Source: Candidatus Brevefilum sp. (lineage in GTDB: Bacteria; Chloroflexota; Anaerolineae; Anaerolineales; Anaerolineaceae). Taken from it: a DNA stretch of 7,376 bases. Each line of letters opens with the position of its first letter. Position 1 is the stretch's first letter. Made by a program: the position numbers and the translations under genes. Shown here piece after piece: positions 1 through 6,705 of the stretch. The notes under the pieces are model-generated. The model worked only from the letters and a program-made list of their open reading frames with translations. It was not told where the DNA came from and made no database searches. The stretch covers positions 1 to 7,376 of the forward strand of contig SLIC01000172.1 of NCBI GenBank assembly GCA_007135845.1. The letters are read 5' to 3'.

Positions 1-18
1 GGGTGGTTTTTTCTGGAG

Positions 19-106
19 CGGAGAGGGTGGGATTCGAACCCACGGAGCCAGAAAGGCTCACGCGCTCTCCAGGCGCGCGCATTAGGCCGGACTATGCTAC
101 CTCTCC
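19..106 (-). tRNA. tRNA-Ser (anticodon GGA)
   Basis: This 88-base class II tRNA reads serine UCC/UCU codons. Read on the minus strand, the acceptor arm GGAGAGG (106-100) pairs perfectly with CCTCTCC (26-20), with discriminator G at 19. The D stem is GCAT/ATGC. The anticodon stem CGCGC/GCGCG holds the loop CTGGAGA, with anticodon GGA at 70-68. A long variable arm (60-44) has the stem GAGCC/GGCTC, the hallmark of tRNA-Ser. The T arm is GTGGG-TTCGAAT-CCCAC (43-27). Three features (long variable arm, discriminator G, anticodon) all agree on serine. The 3' CCA is not encoded (CTCC follows), so it must be added after transcription. The gene diverges from the small membrane protein at 232. No clear terminator is visible in the 18 bases left at the window edge. 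Confidence 0.97.
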
Positions 107-133
107 ATCCTGCCAATTTCTCAGGCGACGAGA

Positions 134-162
134 ATTATACCAGACACAAGCGGGCTTGTTAA
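134..162 (-). promoter_or_regulatory. sigma70-type promoter of tRNA-Ser
   Basis: On the minus strand there is a -35 box TTAACA (162-157), a 17-base spacer and a perfect -10 box TATAAT (139-134). Transcription would start near 127, about 20 bases before the mature tRNA 5' end at 106. A 13-base inverted repeat, GGCTT-GTT-AAGCC (153-165), overlaps the -35 box; it may be chance. Confidence 0.8.
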
Positions 163-221
163 GCCTGAAACTGTGTATTTTATTTTGCGACTTTTTGCCG
201 CAAACATCGTATATTTAAAGT

Positions 222-226
222 GGAGG
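222..226 (+). promoter_or_regulatory. Shine-Dalgarno of the small membrane protein
   Basis: GGAGG lies five bases upstream of the ATG at 232. It decides the start: the in-frame GTG at 220 lies upstream of this site and has no ribosome binding site of its own. Confidence 0.8.
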
Positions 227-231
227 TTCAA

Positions 232-456
232 ATGACAAAGAAACAAAACCGTGTTCACTGGCTGTTATATCCCTTCTGGCTCCTCTGGCGCCTGGTTGTG
301 TGGGTAATCGAAGCAACCGGTCGTTTGATTGGTGCCATTTTGGGATTGGTATTGATGATTGTTGGTGTGGTACTGACCCTGACCATCATCGGTGCGATTG
401 TTGGCATACCACTGATCATCTTCGGATTTATGCTCATCATCCGCAGCCTGTTTTAA
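232..456 (+). CDS. Small hydrophobic membrane protein, function unknown (74 aa)
   Basis: The product is a short integral membrane protein that I cannot assign to a named family. Residues 1-10 are basic and polar (MTKKQNRVHW). Residues 11-27 are aromatic and hydrophobic with one Arg, and may lie at or cross the membrane. Residues 33-70 are almost wholly hydrophobic and Gly/Ile-rich, with a Gly-Ile-Pro turn near 58-60, which suggests a two-helix hairpin ending in the short tail RSLF. The ATG at 232 is chosen because GGAGG sits five bases upstream. A strong hairpin terminator follows the stop, so the gene appears monocistronic; its neighbour downstream is convergent. No clear promoter was found in the region it shares with the divergent tRNA gene. 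It is very likely a real gene (good ribosome site, own terminator, coherent membrane topology), but no function can be given. Confidence 0.82.
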   Translation: MTKKQNRVHWLLYPFWLLWRLVVWVIEATGRLIGAILGLVLMIVGVVLTLTIIGAIVGIPLIIFGFMLIIRSLF

Positions 457-469
457 GCCACCGCACATA

Positions 470-516
470 ACTCACAAGGACGCGCTGGTCTTGTTCAGCG
501 CGTCCTTGTAAGTTTT
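470..516 (+). terminator. Rho-independent terminator between convergent genes
   Basis: A perfect 14-bp stem (474-487 with 496-509) encloses an 8-base loop. After one mismatch the stem continues for 3 more pairs (470-472 with 511-513), and TTTT follows at 513-516. It ends the 74-aa gene. The minus-strand lipoprotein gene stops at 531, so the same stem is met by its transcript, but no T-run follows in that direction. Confidence 0.85.
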
Positions 517-530
517 AAACAAATGATTGG

Positions 531-1559
531 TCAAGGTACAGTCCAGGTCAGGAAACTGACGACCAGCCTGCCTGCCTCAAACCGTTCAATCAACAACCAC
601 CCCCTCAAATTTCCTGAGGTCCGATAACAAATATGAGTCCCATTAGGTACCTCGTCAAATGTGATTGGATCACTTGACAAGGTTTTGTTGACGCAATCCC
701 CAAGACTGGGCCTTGTCTCTCCGAAAATCGCCCAGGTCGTATCATTGACTGGCAACAACTGGTGGGTCGGTGAGCCTCCAAGCTGATAGCGCAGGTCGGC
801 GTCAGATTCCTCAGAGGGATTGAGCACAGCAGTATCCAGATCCAGCAAGTCATCATTTTCCAGGGCAACTGTCTCCGTGACTTTTACAACCGGTGTGCGT
901 GTGATCGTCGGTGTCAGAGTGGGTGTGGGTGTAATCAATTGAACCACTTCAATGCGCACCCAAAACGGGGCATCGCCATGGGGACCAATCCCAAACAAAT
1001 TGCCATCGGGATCGCTCAACATCCAGTTGCTTTGATAGAGACCAATATTCTGTGGGGCGACCATGTCCACAGTTAAATCGACCAATGACCCCGGGTTGAC
1101 CGGCTGCTGCAGGTAATGGGTATGCCGAGCACCCAGGCTGTTGCCAGAGAAAAAGGTTAATGCATATTGCCGAGTCCAGGTACAGGCACCCACATTCTGT
1201 ATTCGCCAGGTTTTTGAAAAAGATGTACCGGGTATCATCCTCGTATCGTCAGGGATGGTCACATCAATGGGATTGCCAGCAGCCGCCATATTACACGGCA
1301 GCTCGCGAGTCGGAGTGACGATCGCCGGTCGGGTCCTGTCCAGGGTCGGGATCGGCGTGCTCGAGGGTGTGGGCGTTGTTGTCTGGGTTGGAACATGGGT
1401 GAGCGTTTGCGCAAAATCAGCCGTGACCAGGCTAACCGCCGTTTCAAATAAGCGCGTTGCATCTAAGGTCGGTATGAGCGTTGGCGCAGGCTCGGCCTGC
1501 TGGTTGCATGCGACCAAAAAACAAAGGATTAAACACACTGTTAATATTTTTAGTTTCAT
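531..1559 (-). CDS. Secreted lipoprotein with NBR1-Ig-like (four-tryptophan) domain
   Basis: The 342-residue product looks like a lipid-anchored extracellular protein. Residues 1-17 form a signal peptide with a lipobox, Leu-Val-Ala-Cys, making Cys18 the predicted lipidated residue. Residues 24-88 are a Thr/Pro-rich spacer. Residues about 95-205 form an Ig-like beta-sandwich of the NBR1-Ig-like type, with four tryptophans at 118, 128, 179 and 200 and the motif KTWRIQNVGACTW. A second Thr/Pro linker covers 209-223. The C-terminal part (about 250-342) is not assigned; it has Cys289 and Cys311, a possible disulfide pair. NBR1-Ig-like domains with such linkers are, from general knowledge, frequent in surface proteins of Anaerolineae; a binding or scaffolding role is inference only. 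The start is the ATG directly before the signal peptide, with only a weak ribosome site. The gene is convergent with the 74-aa gene and divergent from the large membrane protein at 1713. Confidence 0.9.
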   Translation of the reverse strand: MKLKILTVCLILCFLVACNQQAEPAPTLIPTLDATRLFETAVSLVTADFAQTLTHVPTQTTTPTPSSTPIPTLDRTRPAIVTPTRELPCNMAAAGNPIDVTIPDDTRMIPGTSFSKTWRIQNVGACTWTRQYALTFFSGNSLGARHTHYLQQPVNPGSLVDLTVDMVAPQNIGLYQSNWMLSDPDGNLFGIGPHGDAPFWVRIEVVQLITPTPTLTPTITRTPVVKVTETVALENDDLLDLDTAVLNPSEESDADLRYQLGGSPTHQLLPVNDTTWAIFGETRPSLGDCVNKTLSSDPITFDEVPNGTHICYRTSGNLRGWLLIERFEAGRLVVSFLTWTVP

Positions 1560-1629
1560 CGTGAGTATTGCCTGATTCTACCTTAAATACTGTAATAAAT
1601 GGTCCTTACCGTTCATGATTAGCCATATC

Positions 1630-1658
1630 TTGTCAGGATCTGACACATAAAGTATAGT
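1630..1658 (+). promoter_or_regulatory. sigma70-type promoter of the Agl23-like/NHL gene
   Basis: The -35 box TTGTCA (1630-1635), a 17-base spacer and the -10 box TATAGT (1653-1658) each match the consensus at five of six positions. Transcription would start near 1665, giving a leader of about 48 bases before the ATG at 1713. Confidence 0.7.
1631..1645. promoter_or_regulatory. Candidate operator palindrome over the -35 box
   Basis: TGTCAG-GAT-CTGACA is a perfect 6-base inverted repeat with a 3-base spacer. It covers five bases of the -35 box and the first part of the spacer of the plus-strand promoter, a position where a dimeric regulator would block RNA polymerase. No regulator gene is visible in the window, so this is inferred from position and symmetry only. 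Confidence 0.35.
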
Positions 1659-1712
1659 TCTAAAATTGATTGACCAGCAGCATCAGCACGCTTCGAGCAA
1701 AGAGCGAACCCT

Positions 1713-4700
1713 ATGACCGATACAGAAAAACATGTTACTAACACGCTTCCAACCAACAGCCACTGGTTGGATCGGCCATTGGTGTCAATTTGGCCGCAAT
1801 TCACAATTTATCACCTGATCGTTTTCATCATCCTGCTAGCCACGGTCCTGAGCCGGTTTGTCATGCTGGGCGAACGTGTGATGAGCCACGACGAAGTTAA
1901 CCATGTGGTGCCGGCATACACCTTTTATCAGGGTGGCGGCTACCGCTATGACCCGGTGACCCATGGCCCTCTCCAATTTCACCTGATCACCCTTTCTTAT
2001 GTCCTCTTCGGAGCCAGCGATTTTTCTGCCCGGATTCCTAATGCTGTCTTTGGGATTGCTGTCGTCGCATTCGCAATGTTTGGGTTTAAAAAATACCTCG
2101 GTCGGGTAGGAGCGCTGGTGGCAGGGTTCTTATTTACAATTTCACCCTATATATCATTTTACAGCCGGTATACCCGCAACGAGATTTACATCGTGTTTTG
2201 GGGTATGGCACTGCTTTGGGGAGTATTACATTATTTAGAACTGGGACAAAAACGTACGCTCTTATTTATCACGGTTATCACCGCTCTTCACTTCACTGAT
2301 AAAGCAACATCTTACATTTTTACAGCTGAATTGCTCATCTTCCTGGGAATCCTGTTCACTGCCAGGGTGATCAATAAACCCTGGAAATCAGCTCATGCTC
2401 GTAATGCCTTTCTTATCTCTGTAACAGCAATCCTGATCCTTGGCCTGGTGCTGTTTGGTGTCGGGTATTACGCCCTGACCCACGGACCAGATACTGGACC
2501 AAACGACAGTGTTGGCGTGATGATCGGTGAACTGGCTGGGACCACCCGCTTAATCATCGGGTTATTGGGGTTAGGCTTGTTGGCTGGGTTGGTTATTGCG
2601 GTCAATTTCCTGGTCAAAGGGATTGGCTGGTTTGGCATCAGGGATGAACGCTCCTTTGACCTGCTGATCTTACAAGGCACCATCGTCCTGCCGCTGTTAG
2701 CCGCCCTCCCAATGGATATCCTCGGTTTAAATCCGCTTGATTACAGTGCTCGCGGTATCACAACATCCCTGATGTTTGTGATCCCATTGCTCATTATTGC
2801 TGTATTAATCGGCATCTGGTGGAACTGGAAGGTATGGGCCCTGAATATCGGCATCTTCTGGGGTATTTTCACCGTCTTCTACACCACACTTTTTACCCAG
2901 GGCAGTGGATTTGCCGCGGGTTTGATGGGCGCCCTGGGCTATTGGTTGGCTCAGCAAGGCGTCGTCAGGGGTAGCCAGCCACGCTATTATTATGCTTTAC
3001 TGCAAATACCATTCTACGAATTTTTGCCAGCTTTCGGCACAATACTGGCTGCATTTTTGGGGATTCGGTCCTTGAAAAAAAGCCCGAAACATGCTGAAGT
3101 TGAAACGCAAAACGAACTGATGGAAACCGCTTCAGATGATGTGAAAAACAATGCAATCGGGGTAAACCACGAACCATCAAAACCTGAAATTATCTCCAAC
3201 TCTCAAAACCTGGTCGAAGAAATCAATGATCTTGATGAAAAATACCAGTTGCCTCGCCTTGTCGACAATGAAGGCGAGGTCCGAAGGACCCCGATCTTCG
3301 GTTTATTATTATATTGGTCAGTGATGAGCCTGGTGGCGTTCAGCTTTGCCGGCGAACGCATGCCCTGGTTAACCTCACATATCACCATGCCGATGATCCT
3401 GATCAGTGGTTGGAGTTTTGGCCAGTTGATTGAATCCTTCAACTGGTCAGCTGTCAAACAACATCGGGGATGGCTGGTTTTTCTTGTCGGGTTCCTGTTC
3501 TTGCTGACAACCTGGCGTGTAACTGCCCTGATCTTTGGCCCAACGCCGCCGTTCCAGGGCAATCAACTAGATCAGCTGAATGTAACCAGCAACTTCTTGC
3601 TGACATTTGTTGCTATGACTGCTTCAGGTATCAGTCTGTATTTCCTTCTACGGGATTGGACACTTAATCAACTCGGGAAATTCGCCCTGATCATTTTTGT
3701 TGGCATTCTGTCAGTAATCACCATTCGCACTGCCTATCGTGCCAACTTTATTTTATACGACACAGCCAAGGAATTCCTGGTTTATGCCCATGCCGCCCGT
3801 GACCCAAAGGACGTTTTGGAGCAGGTTGAAGAGATCAGTTTCCGGCTGACCGGCGGAAAGGATATTGTCGTCGCCTATGATAACGACATGCTTTATCCTT
3901 ACTGGTGGTATTTCCGTGATTATCCCAACCGGCGTTGGTTTTCGGGCAATCCTACCCGTGATCTTCGCGATGCCCCCATCATCCTGGTTGGTAGTGGAAA
4001 CTTTGGACTGATTGAACCTGTGGTCGGAGAAGATTACGTCCGCTTTGACCATACCAGGTTGTGGTGGCCTACCCAGATTTATTACAACCTCACCATCCAA
4101 CGCGTGTGGGATGCCTTCAGAAGTCCTGCCATGCGTGCTGCATTATGGGAGCTGTGGTTCAATCGGGATTATCAGCCCTATGCGCAGCTCGCTGGCATCA
4201 ACACCCTCACCCTGGAAAATTGGCAGCCGTCTGATTCCTTCCGTATGTACATTCGAAATGATGTTGTTTCGATGATCTGGGAGTATGGTGTTGCACCCGT
4301 CACTGTTGAGCCAACTGTCGATCCTTACGAAGCCAACACGATCGCATTGGAAGCAGACAGGATCTTATATGGAGACGACTTTTTCTGGTTGGATGCACCC
4401 CGTGATATTGCCTTCGCACCCGACGGCACTTTCTATGTTGCTGATTCCCGCAACCATCGCATCCTGCATTTCGACCAGGAAGGCAATTACCTGAACACCT
4501 TTGGTACTTTTGGTGCCAGTGACTACACAACCCAAACCATCGCGCCTGAAGGCCATTTCAACGAACCCTGGGGCCTGGCAGTTGGCCCGGATGGATCCGT
4601 TTTTGTGGCAGATACCTGGAACAATCGCATCCAGAAGTTTACGGCTGATGGTGAATTTGTCACCATGTGGGGTCAATTTGGCGTGGCAGAAAGCCGCTAT

Positions 4701-5240
4701 CACTTCTGGGGACCGCGTGGGGTTGCCGTTGATGATCAGGGCCGTGTTTTTATCACTGACACAGGTAACAAACGGGTGGTTATTTTTGACAACGACGGGA
4801 ACGACCTGGCTGAATTTGGCGGTGCGGGTTTAGGCGTCGGTCAATTTGATGAACCGGTCGGCATCGAAGTGGATGATGTCGGACGCCTGTTCATTGCTGA
4901 TACCTGGAATCGGCGCATCCAGATCATGATCCCTGATGAAGGTACCCTCAACTACCCGAATCATGTTACCTGGGATATTGAAGGCTGGTTTGGTGATACC
5001 CTCGACAATAAACCATTCCTGGCAATCGATGAAAATTACCGGGTTTTTGTTGCTGACCCAATCCTGGGTAGGGTATTGGTATTCAACCAGCACGGCAATT
5101 TCTTGTTCGCCTGGGGAGGTTTTGGCAGCGGTCCGGATGAAATCGGCATCGTCGGTGGATTGGCCGTTGACCCGCAGGGCAATGTGTGGGTGTCTGATGC
5201 CCGCAACAACCGCCTGATGCGCTTCCTCCTGCCTGACTGA
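1713..5240 (+). CDS. Agl23-like GT39-type membrane protein fused to a six-blade NHL propeller
   Basis: The 1175-residue product is probably a polytopic membrane glycosyltransferase-like protein with an extracytoplasmic sensor or binding domain. Residues 32-52 form the first membrane helix, followed by MSHDEVNH with Asp60-Glu61, the place where GT39/PMT-type enzymes keep their catalytic acid. Many further hydrophobic segments run to about 450. A charged, acidic linker covers 452-528, then further helices follow to about 671, with the motif GERMPWL at 547-553. This layout fits the TIGR03663 family (flippase activity-associated protein Agl23). Residues 686-870 are soluble and Trp-rich at 731-742. 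Residues about 890-1175 carry six NHL repeats with the pattern Gly-hydrophobic-Ala-Val-Asp...Val-Ala-Asp-Thr-x-Asn-x-Arg-Ile. A likely task is transfer of lipid-linked sugars at the outer face of the membrane, but donor and acceptor cannot be read from sequence. The ATG at 1713 has only a weak ribosome site (AAAGAG, 8 bases upstream). The gene has its own promoter and terminator. Confidence 0.9.
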   Translation: MTDTEKHVTNTLPTNSHWLDRPLVSIWPQFTIYHLIVFIILLATVLSRFVMLGERVMSHDEVNHVVPAYTFYQGGGYRYDPVTHGPLQFHLITLSYVLFGASDFSARIPNAVFGIAVVAFAMFGFKKYLGRVGALVAGFLFTISPYISFYSRYTRNEIYIVFWGMALLWGVLHYLELGQKRTLLFITVITALHFTDKATSYIFTAELLIFLGILFTARVINKPWKSAHARNAFLISVTAILILGLVLFGVGYYALTHGPDTGPNDSVGVMIGELAGTTRLIIGLLGLGLLAGLVIAVNFLVKGIGWFGIRDERSFDLLILQGTIVLPLLAALPMDILGLNPLDYSARGITTSLMFVIPLLIIAVLIGIWWNWKVWALNIGIFWGIFTVFYTTLFTQGSGFAAGLMGALGYWLAQQGVVRGSQPRYYYALLQIPFYEFLPAFGTILAAFLGIRSLKKSPKHAEVETQNELMETASDDVKNNAIGVNHEPSKPEIISNSQNLVEEINDLDEKYQLPRLVDNEGEVRRTPIFGLLLYWSVMSLVAFSFAGERMPWLTSHITMPMILISGWSFGQLIESFNWSAVKQHRGWLVFLVGFLFLLTTWRVTALIFGPTPPFQGNQLDQLNVTSNFLLTFVAMTASGISLYFLLRDWTLNQLGKFALIIFVGILSVITIRTAYRANFILYDTAKEFLVYAHAARDPKDVLEQVEEISFRLTGGKDIVVAYDNDMLYPYWWYFRDYPNRRWFSGNPTRDLRDAPIILVGSGNFGLIEPVVGEDYVRFDHTRLWWPTQIYYNLTIQRVWDAFRSPAMRAALWELWFNRDYQPYAQLAGINTLTLENWQPSDSFRMYIRNDVVSMIWEYGVAPVTVEPTVDPYEANTIALEADRILYGDDFFWLDAPRDIAFAPDGTFYVADSRNHRILHFDQEGNYLNTFGTFGASDYTTQTIAPEGHFNEPWGLAVGPDGSVFVADTWNNRIQKFTADGEFVTMWGQFGVAESRYHFWGPRGVAVDDQGRVFITDTGNKRVVIFDNDGNDLAEFGGAGLGVGQFDEPVGIEVDDVGRLFIADTWNRRIQIMIPDEGTLNYPNHVTWDIEGWFGDTLDNKPFLAIDENYRVFVADPILGRVLVFNQHGNFLFAWGGFGSGPDEIGIVGGLAVDPQGNVWVSDARNNRLMRFLLPD

Positions 5241-5350
5241 TCTAATAAAACCTGCAGATGCCTTTTACCTGAACGCAGTAAAACCAATAAATACCACCCA
5301 ATGGCTTAAGCGCTGTATCAGTATGTAGTGCAAATACCCATTAAATCAAA

Positions 5351-5387
5351 AAGAGGGCGCTCCGTCAGCACCCTCTTCTTTTTTTTT
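5351..5387. terminator. Bidirectional rho-independent terminator
   Basis: The stem pairs 5351-5361 (aagagggcgct) with 5367-5377 (agcaccctctt): 10 pairs, one C-A mismatch and a 5-base loop. Nine T follow at 5379-5387 for the plus strand. On the minus strand the A-run at 5348-5352 gives five T after the stem. It therefore serves both the Agl23-like/NHL gene and the convergent thrS-infC-rpmI-rplT operon, whose last stop codon is at 5401. The 106 bases between 5240 and the stem show nothing else. Confidence 0.88.
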
Positions 5388-5400
5388 GTCGAATGGTCCT

Positions 5401-5748
5401 TTAGCTGAGTGCTTTACTCACAATTTCAGCAAAGGCCTCGGGCTCACGTACAGCCAGGTCAGCCAGCATTTTGCGGTTCAGGTTGATCTGGGTTTGCCGT
5501 AAGCCGTGGACCAGCTTGCTGTAAGTGGTGCCATTTTGCCGGGCAGCCGCATTGATGCGGGAGATCCATAACCGTCGCAGGTCGCGCTTGCGATTTCGGC
5601 GGTCACGATAAGCATACCACTGGCTTTTCAGGTATTGCTCATTAGCTCGACGGTACAATTTGCTCTTGGTGCCGTAATAGCCCTTATTGAGCTTGAGAAT
5701 TTTTTTATGTCTACGGTAGCGATGTGGGCCACCTTTTACACGTGCCAT
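5401..5748 (-). CDS. rplT: 50S ribosomal protein L20
   Basis: L20 binds 23S rRNA early in assembly of the large subunit. In E. coli and B. subtilis it also represses expression of its own infC-rpmI-rplT operon. The 115-residue product is close to the usual length of about 118. The start MARVKGG and the highly basic, helical N-terminal half (residues 1-60) are typical. The L20 signature is present at residues 54-70 ([17 protein letters not shown]), followed by the globular RNA-binding C-terminal domain. The ATG has a strong ribosome site, AAAGGAG (5761-5755), six bases upstream. This is the last gene of the operon, 98 bases after rpmI, followed by the shared terminator. Confidence 0.98.
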   Translation of the reverse strand: MARVKGGPHRYRRHKKILKLNKGYYGTKSKLYRRANEQYLKSQWYAYRDRRNRKRDLRRLWISRINAAARQNGTTYSKLVHGLRQTQINLNRKMLADLAVREPEAFAEIVSKALS

Positions 5749-5778
5749 GTTTTTCTCCTTTGCGAACCCCTGGGCGCC

Positions 5779-5798
5779 GGTGATGGTTCTCTATCACC
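5779..5798 (-). other. Small hairpin between rpmI and rplT
   Basis: In the transcript GGTGAT (5798-5793) pairs with ATCACC (5784-5779) around an 8-base loop. It lies 18 bases before the rplT ribosome site. The stem is short and its role is unknown; it could influence rplT translation or be chance. Confidence 0.35.
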
Positions 5799-5846
5799 CG
5801 TTGCATACACCCAACAGCCGCAATCATTAAATGATGTCGATTTTTT

Positions 5847-6083
5847 TTATTTTTTCTTGTCCATATAGGGCGCAAGGCGACGGACTTTCTTGCGAAAACC
5901 TCGGGTTTTAACAGGAATCATCCGCTCAAACAATTGCTTGGTCCGGTCCGGTGTTCGCCGGCGTAAGTGACCCTTACCAATCTTTGTGCGCATAATCGTG
6001 CCAGAACCGGTCATCTTGAACCGTTTCGAGGTTGCCTTATGGGTCTTCATTTTGTACTTGCCATCTCTAGGTTTACGTGGCAT
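5847..6083 (-). CDS. rpmI: 50S ribosomal protein L35
   Basis: L35 is a small basic protein of the large ribosomal subunit. The 78-residue product contains the family core KMKTHKATSKRFKMTGSG at residues 11-28, a conserved basic middle (KGHLRRR, 38-43) and the C-terminal basic helix ending in APYMDKKK. Common L35 proteins have about 65 residues and start just before KMKTHKA; here about 10 extra residues (MPRKPRDGKY) precede it. The start is the ATG at 6083, because AGGAG (6094-6090) sits six bases upstream; an in-frame TTG at 6089 directly abuts that site and cannot be used. The gene lies 97 bases after infC and 98 bases before rplT in the same operon. Confidence 0.96.
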   Translation of the reverse strand: MPRKPRDGKYKMKTHKATSKRFKMTGSGTIMRTKIGKGHLRRRTPDRTKQLFERMIPVKTRGFRKKVRRLAPYMDKKK

Positions 6084-6089
6084 TTTCAA

Positions 6090-6094
6090 CTCCT
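6090..6094 (-). promoter_or_regulatory. Shine-Dalgarno of rpmI
   Basis: AGGAG stands six bases from the ATG at 6083 and zero bases from the TTG at 6089. This fixes the start and confirms that the N-terminal extension MPRKPRDGKY is translated. Confidence 0.8.
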
Positions 6095-6102
6095 CTCATG
6101 AA

Positions 6103-6138
6103 AATCCTACGGCGCAGGCTTGCAGAGCCGTAGGGATT
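6103..6138 (-). promoter_or_regulatory. Hairpin upstream of rpmI, candidate L20 control site
   Basis: In the transcript 6138-6127 pairs with 6113-6103: 11 pairs with one bulged base, including CTACGGC/GCCGTAG, closing a 13-base loop. It ends eight bases before the rpmI ribosome site. In E. coli, L20 represses rpmI translation by binding structured RNA in this same infC-rpmI stretch. That this hairpin does the same here is inference; I did not recognise a match to the 23S rRNA target of L20. Confidence 0.5.
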
Positions 6139-6180
6139 CAACACAATAAAATTGTCTTTCTCGTCAGAAGGTCGCTGGAA

Positions 6181-6696
6181 TTACTTGTTGGGGGCGAGCA
6201 TCATGAACATCGTACGCCCTTCTAATTTGGGTGCCTGTTCAACTTCTGAAACGTCAGCCAATTCTTCGGCAATCTCTCGTAAATCCTCAAGAGCGATCTC
6301 CGGGTAAGTGATCTCACGTCCTCTAAAGCGAATGGTCACTCTAACTTTCATCCCGTCGTTCAACCACCGGCGTGCGTCACGCACTTTGAAACTTTTATGG
6401 TGGTCGGTTGTCTTTGGACGCAAACGAATCTCTTTAATTTCGATCTTGGTTTGCGCTTTTCGTGCTTCCCGTTCTTTCTTTTCCTTTTCATACAGGAATT
6501 TGCCAAAATTCATGATCCTGGCGACTGGCGGGTCGGCGCCTGGGGCGACTTCGACCAGGTCTAGCTCAGCTTCTTCTGCCCGGCTCAATCCCTCGCGTAA
6601 TGTGACGACACCGAGGTTTTCACCATTTTGGTCGATTAGACGTATTTTTGTAGCACGAATTTGTTTATTGATGCGATAATCGTCTTTGCTACTTAT
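6181..6696 (-). CDS. infC: Translation initiation factor IF-3, AUA start codon
   Basis: IF-3 binds the 30S subunit, prevents early 50S joining and rejects wrong start codons and wrong initiator pairing. From the proposed start the product has 171 residues, normal for the family. The N-terminal domain covers about 8-75, the basic helical linker about 70-90 and the C-terminal domain 87-171. The IF-3 signature is complete at 60-73 (RIMNFGKFLYEKEK), and the protein ends in MMLAPNK. No ATG, GTG or TTG lies at a sensible place: the only in-frame ATG (6741) is upstream of the Shine-Dalgarno and would give a non-homologous leader peptide. AGAAGGAGA (6714-6706) is followed after nine bases by ATA (6696-6694), and the protein from there (SSKDDYRIN) matches the beginning of Firmicutes IF-3, which also follows a non-AUG codon. 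Because IF-3 discriminates against such codons, autoregulation is expected. Confidence 0.95.
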   Translation of the reverse strand: MSSKDDYRINKQIRATKIRLIDQNGENLGVVTLREGLSRAEEAELDLVEVAPGADPPVARIMNFGKFLYEKEKKEREARKAQTKIEIKEIRLRPKTTDHHKSFKVRDARRWLNDGMKVRVTIRFRGREITYPEIALEDLREIAEELADVSEVEQAPKLEGRTMFMMLAPNK

Positions 6697-6705
6697 AGTG
6701 TAAGC

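Noticed and set aside
220..231. GTG at 220 as the start of the 74-aa membrane protein
   Set aside because: The Shine-Dalgarno GGAGG lies downstream of it, inside the proposed extension, and is ideally placed for the ATG at 232.
1141..1575. 144-codon plus-strand frame opposite the lipoprotein gene
   Set aside because: It lies wholly antisense to a well-supported gene with signal peptide and recognised domain; its composition (Val/Gly repeats) mirrors the Thr/Pro linkers read backwards.
1560..1660. Minus-strand promoter for the lipoprotein gene
   Set aside because: Isolated -10-like boxes (TAGAAT at 1580-1575, TATACT at 1656-1651) occur, but none has a convincing -35 box at proper distance.
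3203..4703. Several minus-strand frames of 70-119 codons (for example 3203-3562, 3753-4100, 4365-4703)
   Set aside because: They are antisense to the continuous 1175-codon gene, show no recognisable family or ribosome site, and are expected shadows.
5839..5858. T-rich run as a plus-strand terminator
   Set aside because: No plus-strand gene ends here; the run is the reverse of the A-rich 3' end of rpmI (Lys codons) and its following A-run.
6084..6089. TTG at 6089 as the rpmI start
   Set aside because: It directly abuts AGGAG with no spacing, while the ATG six bases later has correct spacing.
6308..6679. 123-codon plus-strand frame inside infC
   Set aside because: It is antisense to the conserved IF-3 sequence; Ser/Arg/Phe-rich composition is typical of a reverse-strand shadow.
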